Assembly: GCA_934047225.1 (NCBI GenBank)
Contig: OW203984.1
Location: 3,047,201-3,111,200, forward strand
DNA from: Ypsolopha sequella
Taxonomy: Eukaryota > Arthropoda > Insecta > Lepidoptera > Ypsolophidae
DNA: 64,000 nucleotides
Direction: 5' to 3'
Below are positions 25,311-37,300 of the stretch, piece after piece. The notes under the pieces were generated by a model. That model did no database searches. It was not told the origin of the DNA and worked only from the letters and a program-made list of their open reading frames with translations. A program made the translations under genes and the position numbers. The number at the start of each line of letters is the position of its first letter. Within the stretch, counting starts at the first letter, position 1.

Positions 25311-28300
25311 ATAATATATATATATATTATCCATAGGTCCATGGACCCGGACTCAACAGACAGCACTGACAGACTCGACCAACTGACCCAATCAACAAGT
25401 ACTCCCCTCCAAACTGTTTCTTTTCTTTTTTTATTTTACCACCTTTCTTTCATCATATTTTTTTTTTTTTATGTAAATAGTTCCTATCATTTTTCAAACT
25501 GTACCAACTTGTTTTCATATATATTTTTTTATATTTTTTTTTATAATTTTTACCTGTCAACTCGACTGATGACGGCCTCACTGATGAGGCCGAAATATTT
25601 CGAAAAAATATAAAGTTTGTCTAATTTATTTTGGGTAATTCTTTTATTCATATCTCATTTTAATCCTGAATATTCGAAAACTGAAATAAGGTTGCATTCA
25701 CGTTGCATTAAAGAAAATATTCGCTATTAGAGACTATTATAGATCCCAAAAACCCTGTTAGAAGGTAATATTTGAAGATTTCATGATAAACAATGGTTAC
25801 TATGTTGAATATACGTATAATAAATATGTTTTAACGTTAGGTATAAATTATAAAATTATGTTTTACAAATTCTTTTAAATGCAATCGAAACTATGATAGA
25901 AATAAATTTCCATGTTCGAACATTTGGCGATTTATCCATAGCAAGGAGATATAAATTAACATTACATCATTGCAGTATAGAAACGCAGAAAGAAAAGTAA
26001 ATCTAGTTCAGAGCTCCTCACATCCAAATTTACTTTTCTTTCTGCGTTTCTATACTGCAATGATATTATAATGTTAATTTAAATGCGATCGTTTCGAATT
26101 TATCAGGGAACTACAATTTTGTTATTTGTTATGTTACATGACCGGACGACTATATATTTTACGTCACAAGATGTACAATAGGGTGGAGCGACATTTGCGT
26201 TTTTATTTTTATTTTTGGGGCATGTGCGTAATAGTTGCTACAAGTAAACAGATTAACGGAAAAAATAGTAATAAAAATCTAATGTTAAATACTGCCCCAA
26301 GGGGGTTGAAGTTGAAAAAAATATGAAAATGTAAAAGCGATATCATAAAATTTAAAAACTTTATTTGATGTATTTTTCGCAACTCACATTTAATTAAAGA
26401 GACAAGTATACAAAAAAAAAATATTGTTCCTGAAATCTTACTTCTTTTCATAAGATAAGTATTCAATGTCGTAGTATTTTCTTGATTTATAGGTAAAAAT
26501 TGCAGTTTTCCAATTCTGGTAACTTTTGATGATTTTTATTATCTACTTTATTTCTTTTTATATGGCTTGAAATTTATGGAAGAAACAATATAAAACAGTT
26601 TTCGTGAAAATAACAGTTATGGAAAAAAGTTGCAATGGTATTGCTGCATCGTAAGCAAAATAGTTGCGGGTAGTTTCTCTAATGAGCCGTAAGCTACAAA
26701 CAGGATAAAAGCAATAAAAAGCATCCTTACTAACTGGAACTGAAAAACTGCAGTTTTGGTCTGACAGATAAAAATACCACAATATTAAACAATTTTCTTA
26801 TGAAAAAAAGTAAGATTTCAGGAACTATTTTTTTTTATGTTTACTTGTTTGTCCCTTTCCGTAAATGCGAGTTGCAAAAAATCCATCAAATTATAATTTG
26901 GAATTTCATGATATGGCTCTTACATTTTTATGGTTTTTTTTTTAACTTCATTCAACCCCTTTTTTCGTTAATCTGTTAACTTGTAGCAAGTAGCAACTAT
27001 TCCGCTCTGGCCCTAAATGATAATCCAAAAAACGCAAAATTCGCTCCACCCTAATGTACAATGCACACACGCTTTGTTGACATCTTATCTTTAAATGTAG
27101 GTGTATTAAATCTTTGTAAGAAAATAAGAATGTCTCGTCGTAAAGATATCACGAGACTGGTATGTTTTGAGTTAGTTAAACATTTACTCTGCGAGTCAGT
27201 GCCGCGATAATAATGCTGAGTTCCTTTAATAACTTCCTGTGTAACTTTTTTGCGCATTACTTATAATATTCCAGCTGTAACTGCGACTTGATACAAACAT
27301 CACGTGTTTTACTGAGCATCTTTTGAACTCTAACGTGAATTTGCGAAAACATAAATCACGGTCACATTAAAAAATTTAATAAATACTAACAATTTTCTAT
27401 GGGAAGGTTTATTCTTTAGCGTAATGTCGATAGTCTTAGAACATAATATTTTCAGTATGGTCACTACTGGCTTAAATTTCTTAGGGTCGGTGTTCCGAGA
27501 TTCGGGGTTTGGGGTTATGGCTTTTTAAGGCGGTAAAAATTCAAATTTCTGAACAAAATAAATACCACTTGTTACCTTACAAGATGAAGTGCAGGTTCAT
27601 TAAAAAAAATCACGGCAATAATGTATAGTAACTTCAGAAAAAAAACAGGAATTTCAAGAAAATCTCTTGAATAGCATTGCAGCACTACGGGTGTAACCTG
27701 AACTTTTTTCTGAACTTTTTTTTTACTGAAGTTACTATACATTAGTGCCAAGATTTTTTTTAATGAACCTGTACTTCATCTTGCAAGGTAACAAGTGGTA
27801 TTTATTTTGTTCAGAAATTAATGTTTTACTATCTTAAAAAGCCATAACCCCGAACTCTGTTTTGCCCAATCTCGGAACTCCGACTCTTGACACGTCACAG
27901 ATCCACCTTGTGTAGTTTCGTGACTAACTCTAGCCAAGTTCAACTACCAACTAGAAAATCAATGAAAGGCGAGTTTTAAAACGAAATAGTAAAAATGCCG
28001 TTTGTCTGGATCACTGGTTTGATAACCGCTCCATTGCACATAGCATCGTAATGACAACGGATAAGTAGATTATAGTAGTTTATGCTACAAGGGCGAAAAG
28101 GAATAAATTAGTTTTAAACGTAACCGAGTAATTTATTGCTCTTACGCCCGTGTATCATAATACGTTTTTCAATGCATAGTGTGAGGAAATAACACAAATA
28201 TAATCTTGTGAACTTTTATAATTGGCTCAAAAGGACTGTATTAAGAGCCGTTAAACAGTGGAAAAAAAGTATAACATTTATGGTACACAGGAAAGGTTGC

Positions 28301-31300
28301 AGGTTAGCCAACTTCTCGTAAATAAATTTAAAAAATAAAGAAATAAAGCCTTAGGGCAAATAATCGACTTTCTGCTCAGTTTTGATGCATAAAAAGTGGG
28401 CCTTTACGAGCACTTGCATTGAAAACAGTATTAACTATTAATCTTTTTTTTTCTAACGCTAAGTCATTCATATTTTAATGTTTTATTTATTTTTTCTTTA
28501 GTTTTATACTTATATTTTTTTTTGTATGCTCCAATAATTAATGTGACGTGAAATAAAGAAATTATTATTATTATTTAAAATCTAAGATTAAGCGCTTTAA
28601 CCACTGCATCATGATTTAGGTGTATTGCTTTTATTGGCAATCTTTTTTATTAACAATAGGTACTTTCAGTAAACTTAACATTCGTTTTTTTCTTATGACC
28701 AATTTTATGTATCACATAATACGTAAAACCCATTACTAATGTAATATATATGTTGCAGTCAAAACTGGTTTTGACTAAGTTGGTCTGAAGTAATTTTGAT
28801 TAAAAAGTATTTCTGGGTTGCCATACAAAAATAAACACCTAACCTAACCTACCGGCTCTCTTCTGCGCTGCAGGACATCCGAAAAACTAATGTTGCCTGC
28901 GAATATCAGTCAACACTACGTCCTTAGTCAAAACTAGTTTTGACTGACTCATTCTCGCAGTCAAAAGTAGTTTTGACCAGTTATGACTTTTGACTGTGAC
29001 ATATATAATAAATTATTTAGCCAAGGTGTATAAAGAACTAAGGAAATGTAATAAAAGAATATGTCATCAGCCACCTCCAACCTTTCACTTTCAGGTATCA
29101 GTTAATTATTGTCACGCGATGCTTCAGTTAGCGGAGGAATTTTATTGCTCATTGAACAATGTTTACGATTTTGACATTTGTTTCACTGGTTGTGTTTGTG
29201 ACGTCACAATCTGACGTGACTTTCTGTGGACACAAAAAAATGTAGGCGTCCTATTATACTAAGTGACTCGGAGTTGTTCTTACACAAAGGGCACAAATAA
29301 TATTTTCGTATTTTGTAAAAAGGATCCAGTATTAATTTGGCCATATCAATCAAAGTCACCCCAATGTTGAAGACCAAGCTGTTTATTGATTCGCCCATTA
29401 AAGCAGTTATGACAGCCGGTGACAGTATAATAAGGTAAAAAATTTGAAAAAAATAACAATACTACAGAATATCTGGAATGATGTGCATTGATTAGAATTT
29501 TGGTTTTTATAACCAGCACTTGAAAAAAAAAAACAAAACAGAGTCCAATTTAATACGAAGGTCCGATTTACCTAATTAAGTATGCAAAGAAACAAATTGA
29601 AACTTAGTCAAATTGACGATATTATAACAACAAATTAGTTCCCATGGTGACGATTCGTTGTAACACATTTTACCTTATTTGACAGGACTAAACTTAATTT
29701 CAGCGTTGTGTCTTTTTCTTTCCGTATCAAAAAGACAAAGACAGGACGTTTGAAATAAGGTAAGACCTGTCAAATAAGTTAAGTTGTGTTACACCGAATC
29801 GACACCATTGATTATTTTTGAAGAATTTTAGCTACAATTTTTTTTATTTTTTTTATTTGCTCTACCCGGAGACTCAGCGACGTCGTAATGCAGTGCGCGC
29901 TGTTTAGTTTATGTCGATATTTGTACCGACACAGGTCGACTCAAGGTCGTTGGCGGCTACAACAGCCCTAAATGCGAAATCTTGGCATTTGTTTGACCGT
30001 GAGCGAGCACGGCAATTTATAGTCTTATAGACAGACTATTGTACTGTATCTTGGCATCGGTGTATCATAGCGATATTTTAATGTTGCAATTCCTTATAGA
30101 GCCAGGGGTTCTTGAACTTTTGGTAGTTATGAACCCCTTGCAAAATTTCAAAAACTGATGGACCCCTTCCAAACCTAATTACAGAGAAAGCAATTATTAC
30201 TTTTAATAAATAAAAAACTCCATTAAGTAAAAATGTTTTAACCTTACATTCCTATTAAGGATTATAATATAAGGATTCCTATTAATTATGAAAAGCAATA
30301 TTTACTTCCACTTGTCACCGAAAATTAAAAAAGGATTGTTTATAAAAAGTTTTGTTCATATTGATGGTATCAATAAATATTTTCGTTTTATGTTCATTTT
30401 CACTTGCGCGGTAAAGACACAATAGCACTGTGCGGTGTTCGGTATCAGACATCATGCCACGGACCTCTAGCACTCACGCTACGGACCCCTTGGGGGTCCA
30501 TGGACCCCAGTTTAAGAAACCCTGTTATAGAGGGATAATAGTTGAAATAAGTTCGCAGGCATGGTACTCCTAAACTGCGTTTATCGTTTTAGTTTTCTTT
30601 TATGGGACTAAAAATCTCTTTCACAAAAACTTGATAACAATATTTAAAAAAAAAAACAATTTATGAAGTGACATCGCTGTGTAATTAATAAAAAATGACT
30701 AAATTAAACTAACTAAAAGAAATTAACCATAAAGTGGATCCAAAATTCTATTGTAAAAATGTCTGAAAGCCTTTAGATGTTGCTGATTTAACATTGCTTA
30801 CTCACTAACTGTTGCTTTAATCGAATGGGCGGAGGTAGGCATGTATTTATATATGTAACCTATTAGTATGTAGTATATAGGATGGGATTTGGTCGGCCGC
30901 CTGGATTCGTGCTGGGGGCTCGGTTGGTGATCATTGAACCTTGTTCCTGGTCCCTGGCCGGGTCTCCGGTATGGGTTCGGGCGGTTGATTGGATTTCACC
31001 TTGTTTAATAATATTTTACCTATAATTTTAATCGTATATATATTGCTACATAAATTAAATAAACATTTAATCTAAGTTCATGTACATTTATTATTTTATT
31101 ACATATATTTTTATAAGATTAAAATTTGACTTGTGAAACGTGTATTATATATACCTATTTTGCTAAGTAAACTTTTTGAATTATTGAATTTTTAATTTTA
31201 GCAACATCTAAAGGGGGCTTAAGCTATAAATAACATGTTTAACTTATATACGTCCTGTGTTTTTTTTTTTACAAAATAGTAGTTTATGCTACAAAGGCGC

Positions 31301-34300
31301 AAAGGAATAAATTACGAGGACGTTTTAAACGTAACCGAGTAATTTATTGCTTTTACGCCCGTGTATCATACTACGTTTTTCAATGCATAGTGTGAGGAAA
31401 TGAAAACAAATATAATCTTGTGAACTTTAAATTATAATTGGCTCAAAAGGAATGTATCCAGAGCCGTTAAACAGTGGAAAAAAAAGTACACCATCTATGT
31501 TACACATGAAAGTCTGCAGGTTAGCCAACCATTGTAAATAATTAAAAAAAAATAGTATTATTACAGGGCAAAATAATCGACTTTTTGTTCGGTTTTGATG
31601 CATAAAAAGTGGACCTTTACGAGCACTTGCATTGAAAAATCTATAATATTATTATTGTTCTGTTACAGATACGAGCGACTCCTGCGGCGCGCGCACAGCG
31701 AGGACCTGACGGAGGTCTCTGGCATCGGGTGTCTGTACCAGAGTGGCGTGGACCGGCTCGGCAGACCCGTCGTCGTGTTCATCGGGAAGTGGTTCCCCAT
31801 CTCCGATCTCGACTTGGACAAGGTTTCTTTTTTTAATTTTCACTGTGGTCTTACGCTTGGCCTCTATCGCGCCTTCTAAATTATAAATTCGTAGGGGGGG
31901 ATGAGTCCTGCACTGACTCTCCACCAGTGTTGCCAGACACACTGTAATTACAGTAGACCTACTGTACACTATGTGAATGAATGAATGAATGAATGAATTT
32001 ATTTCAGAAAGAAAGTACGTAATGTAGTATTTTTGTGCGTTACATTATTATATTACTTAGGGCTATCTTAACTTACTTATATGTATATACATTTAATTTA
32101 CTAACCTAAATAATATACTTAAATATATTAGACATTAATGCACATAATTATTACGGGTATCAAGGGTCGAAAACTACACACCGTGCTAGTAAAAAACTGT
32201 TTGACGGTCATGTAGTTCGCCGTTCATAACCTTCAATTGGTTTGCATTAAGTGTATGGAGACACTGTAATTTTCTAATGCCAAAAGTCACATAATTTAGT
32301 TGAAAATGGCGAAAAATATGAAAATGAACGAATTCTACTGTAATTTGGTCCCGAACACTGTAATTTTGAGCCCTCAACACTGTAATATCAGTTTCCTCAT
32401 CTGGCAACACTGCTCTCAACGATCGTGAATGCTGTGCACTTCCCCCGGTCAGTCAGCCCAGCCAAGACACCTCCTTAAAGTAGAGCCGAACAGCTTCAGC
32501 ATGCCGACACAAAAACTGGTCCAGTGAAGGGAAGTTGGAGCTCGTCGCGATTAATCCTGCTTTTCGTCTCATGTCTTCGGTTGCGGAACAGTAGAGTTAG
32601 CTCAAGTTCCACTGTCTTGTTCTTTAGAAAGCATAGGATACGTATCACTGCGCAAAGACTAAATCCCAAAGGCAAAAATATCCAATCGGAGCGGAGGCTC
32701 CGGCGTATGCGATTGTTCAAAACAGTCCTGAACCCCCTAGGGGCAAACATATCGTGATTTCATTGAGTTGTCATTAATATTGTTTTTCAGGCTCTCCTGT
32801 ACCTGATCAAACTACTGGACCCGATCGTCCGCGGCGACTACGTGATCGCGTACTTCCACACACTTGCGTCCGCCGGTAACCACCCGCCCTTCTCCTGGCT
32901 CAAGGAGGTCTACACCGTGCTGCCTTACAAGTAAGTCGCTCACACACACCCTCTCTCTCTTATACTCTTACAACCACACGCCCTTCTTCTGGCTAATGAA
33001 GTCTACACCGTGCTGCCTCACAAATGAGTCACTCACACAACCCCCCTCACATAGTGTCACGACCACACGACTTTCTTCAAATTCAAGACGGTCTACATAC
33101 AATAAAAAGAGAATCACCTTCTTTCTCTCGTTAGCATGCTCACACATCACCACTTACCACCACACGCCCTTCTTCTAGTTCAAGAAAGTCTACAATAAAC
33201 TGCCAATAAAAAGTCACCCTCAAATATATTGTACCATAATATACAACGTGTAACAGAAAGGTGTAACCATATTTGAATAGCTTATTCAGTCAATGGTATA
33301 GAACAACTTTTACTATGGAGCCAACCCTGAAATCTCAAAAAAAAAAATCTGCCCTTCCATACATTTCGGCCGAGTGGCATTGCGTTATTCTATAAAACAG
33401 ATTTTTTTTTTCGAGATACAGAATTTGTTCCATAGTAAAAATTGTTCTTTACCATTGACTAAACAAGCTCTTCAAATATGCTTACACCTTTCTGTTACAC
33501 GTTGTATAAATATCAAAATCATATAATACACCCTACATCGTTACAATCCAATACATTTTGCGTTCTATTATTTTTATAACCCTCTCTTATAAACAAACAC
33601 ACCCACACATACACCCTGTCACACACATACACCCTTGACGTGAAGCGTGACTGCTATACAATGTTAGTATTGTAATTTTTAATAACCAGAATAATTTTCT
33701 TTCCGTTTCAGATACAAGAAGAACCTGAAAGCGTTTTACATTGTTCACCCTACATTCTGGACGAAGGTGAGGTCTCATTTTAGCATTATTCCGAACACTT
33801 TACTAGTGCTCTCTGGCTTTACTATCACTTTCAAAACAGCAGAAATTAAATTATTCACTCTTATTAGGGCTTCGTACCTCATAATGAAAAAAGCGGAACC
33901 CTTATCTTGTGATCTTATTATAAGACCATTTGTTGTCGAATCTTATATGATATTAATGATATGAATGATATTCAATATATATGAATTATTGCAACGTATT
34001 TAAGGGGCCTCTAACATCTATGGGGGCCCCAATTTCTGTTTTCAAGATGGGCACTTGCCTACCTCTGTCCATCCTGGCGCACGCCTATGTTTCTAACTTA
34101 AAAAAAGAAAGATGGCCTTTCAAAGGTAATAAGTAAGCATCCCAATTTTTGACTGATCATTAAAACCCATTAAACCCCAGGCCTGCAATCTTGAAATTGG
34201 TACCAAGAAAGGTCTTTTGGCACAATTTTGCACAGATGTTCCCTTTATAATGTAGAAAAGGAATAAGGATTTTTTTTCGAATTCCCACTGGGTTGGGAGA

Positions 34301-37300
34301 AACGGAATGCACGCGAGCAATTCCGTGGTCGTAAGAGACGTCGTTATTAGTAGTTTATGCTACAAGGGCGCAAAGGAATAAATTACGAGGACGATTTAAA
34401 ACACGAGCGTAGCGAGTGTTTTAAACGTAACCGAGTAATTTATTGCTTTTACGCCCGTGTATCATACTACATTTTTCAATGCATAGTGTGAGGAAATGAA
34501 ACAAATATAATTTTGTGAACTTTAAATTGTAACTGGCTCAAAAGGACTGTCTTCTTCTTCTTCTTCTTGGTGGGCTCGGTTTCCGCACCTAGTCTCTTAC
34601 TTGGACCTTTGTGCGTGGAAAGTGTGGAGCTGGCTATTCCAGCCAGCCCAGCTCTCGCCAGAATCCCAAGAGGCGGCCTAGGTCGCCACAGGATTGGCGA
34701 AGCGTCCCCGGTTCACCGAGGATCTTAGCCCGTTGTGTGCTGACGCCTACGCAGTCTATCGTCACGTGGGTCGGCGTTTCTTCGGTCTCCATACAAGCTC
34801 TGCATAGAGGACTGTCTGTCAGACCTATATTATAGAAATGTCTGTTGAGGTTACAATGTCCCGTAATTAGCCCTACCATCATGCGAAGGTTCAGCCTATT
34901 GAGACGAAGTAGTTTCTTTGTCAGGCGACGGTCCACGGTTGGTAGAACCGCTTTCGTCTGTCTACAAGTTGTCATACTTGCCCATCGCTCAGCATGTTGA
35001 GAGCTGGTTCTCTCACGCAGCCAGGTTCGTATCTGGTTAAAGGGCAAGGGAACCAGTGGCTCAGCACCTACCGGTTCCATTTTTGCACCTTCCTTTGCCA
35101 GTTCATCAAAAGGACTGTATCCAGAGCCGTTAAACAGTGGAAAAAAAAGTATAACATCTATGGTACACAGGAAAGGCTGCAGGTTAGCCAACCATTGCAA
35201 ACAAATTTTAAAAAATAATAATAATAAAGCCCTAGGGCAAAATAATCGACTTTCTGTTCGGTTTTGATGCATAAAAAGTGGGCCTTTACGAGCACATGCA
35301 TTGAAAAATACTTTATATTCTCTGTCGTTACACGCAAACCTCCATACAAACTCTGTCACCACATTGTGTGGTGTCTATGGAATGTTATTATAATATTTTA
35401 GGCTGATTCCATTAACATTATCTAGATCTTTGTTTGAGTGGAACTAAAAATTGTGAAATTTGAATAATATCCTAAAAACGAACCCCTAACATACGTAAAT
35501 CATAGATTTGGTTTTTTACCAAAAGTTTAGCCGAATTTGCTTGTATTGTTTTAAATAAAATCAAAGAATGAATACGAGCCTAACATCGAAAATGTTATCT
35601 AGATAAAAAAAAAATAAAAACGTCCACAGTCTCTCCAAAAGGTAGTTTCTCCTGAAACAAGTTTTCAATGTTGCGCCTGCGATGAAATCGGCACGATTGT
35701 ATCATCCTCGCAAGTTTCATGAAGCGTGCACCTCATAGCGAAATGAAACAGCATGACATTTGGCCACGCCCACAACTGAGTTGGTCGCGTCATGATATCC
35801 GAAAATCATTCGTTTCCAATTCTATGTGGAATAATATGTACTTCACTAACTTACCTTAGCAGTTTCTTTCATAAATTTTTATGAAAGTCTACTAACTCAT
35901 TTAAGATAATAACTCTCACTTGAGTGGGAATATTTTTATTCTTAAAGGGAAACCTGTGTTAATTTAATATCAAAATGTAACCCATAGCGCCATCTATGGA
36001 CAGTTCTATGTAACTATCTAAAACATGATTGATTGTCTATTGAATAAAAGTAGTTCCCTCTGGTCACTAGCTGGACAACGACGTTTCATTTATTATCATA
36101 AATATCAGGTTATGGGCACAGTGTAACGCCATTTTGTGATCTCTCCACGCGGTAATAGTTTTATCTCACGCTAATTTTACTGTGCTATAAAGAAGCTTGG
36201 ACTGAATTAAGCGGATTTGGTTTGCAGTAATTGCGACGCAGTTTGAGAAAAACATTAGTATTACAGTGAACGGACATGGCTTCATCGAATTACGTTGTCA
36301 GTGTACCTAAGTTGAAGGGACGCGAGAATTATAGTGAGTGGGCTTTCGCAGCAGAGAATTTTCTCGTTTTGGAGGGCATGCTGTCTTGCATCCAGCAGGC
36401 GGCGGCATCAAAACCAGAAGCTGCAGATGATGCGAGAACCAAAGCAAAACTTGTGCTAACCATTGATTCTTCGTTATATGTTCATATCAAGGATGTGAAA
36501 ACGACAAAGGAGTTATGGGACAAGCTTAAAAACTTATTTGATGACTCGGGATTTACAAGAAGAATAAGTTTATTAAGGAATTTAATTTCAATTCGTCTCG
36601 AAGATTGTAGTTCCATGACCTCGTATGTGACACAAATAACAGAAGCAGGTCAGAAATTAAGTGGAACAGGTTTCAATATCAGTGACGAATGGATTGGCTC
36701 GCTTTTGTTGGCAGGATTGCCAGAAAAATTCTCCCCAATGATAATGGCTATAGAACATTCAGGTATGTCAATATCGACGGACGCCATTAAAACAAAATTG
36801 CTCGATATGGAAACAGACAGCAGCGCCCCCGGTGGTGCTTTTGTGAGTTACAAGAAACAAAAGTCGGTGTTGTCTATGGTTGGTAAAGATGGCGCGCATA
36901 CACATCCGCATCCGTCACTGTCAAAGACAATGGCAAGAAGTGTCAAATGCTACAAGTGTAAACAAACTGGTCATTATCGTAACCAGTGTCCGAATATTGG
37001 TAAAAATTCTTATGATTCAAGAAACAATGAACGTAAACAAACAAATGCGTTTAGTACCGTGTTTCTAAGTGGCAATTTTCGGAAAGATGACTGGTACATA
37101 GATTCTGGCGCAAGTGGACACTTGACGGCCAATGAACATTGGATGAAAAATGTGTCGTACGAACAAAATATCAAAGAAATTGTTGTTGCAAACAAAGAAA
37201 AAGTGTCAGTGTTATGTTCTGGCGATGTGCAGATTACGACATCAACTGATAAATGCGAGTATGAAGTACTAGTGGAAGGTGTTTTGTGTGTTCCGAGCTT

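Noticed and set aside
25124..25366. An 80-codon Ile/Tyr-rich minus-strand frame
   Set aside because: Translation of the (TA)n core of a palindrome.
31595..31879. A 94-codon frame as an independent small gene
   Set aside because: It is GDAP2 exon 2 read through its acceptor from the repeat and through its donor into intron 2.
32864..33178. A 104-codon frame with repeated TPCCLT peptide blocks as a protein
   Set aside because: It is the wrong frame of exon 3 and its decayed intronic duplicates; the repetition reflects the DNA duplication.
34634..35362. A 242-codon minus-strand open frame as a host gene
   Set aside because: Its coding core is the C-terminal tail of a non-LTR reverse transcriptase (34551-35105); the rest is read-through into the flanking repeat.
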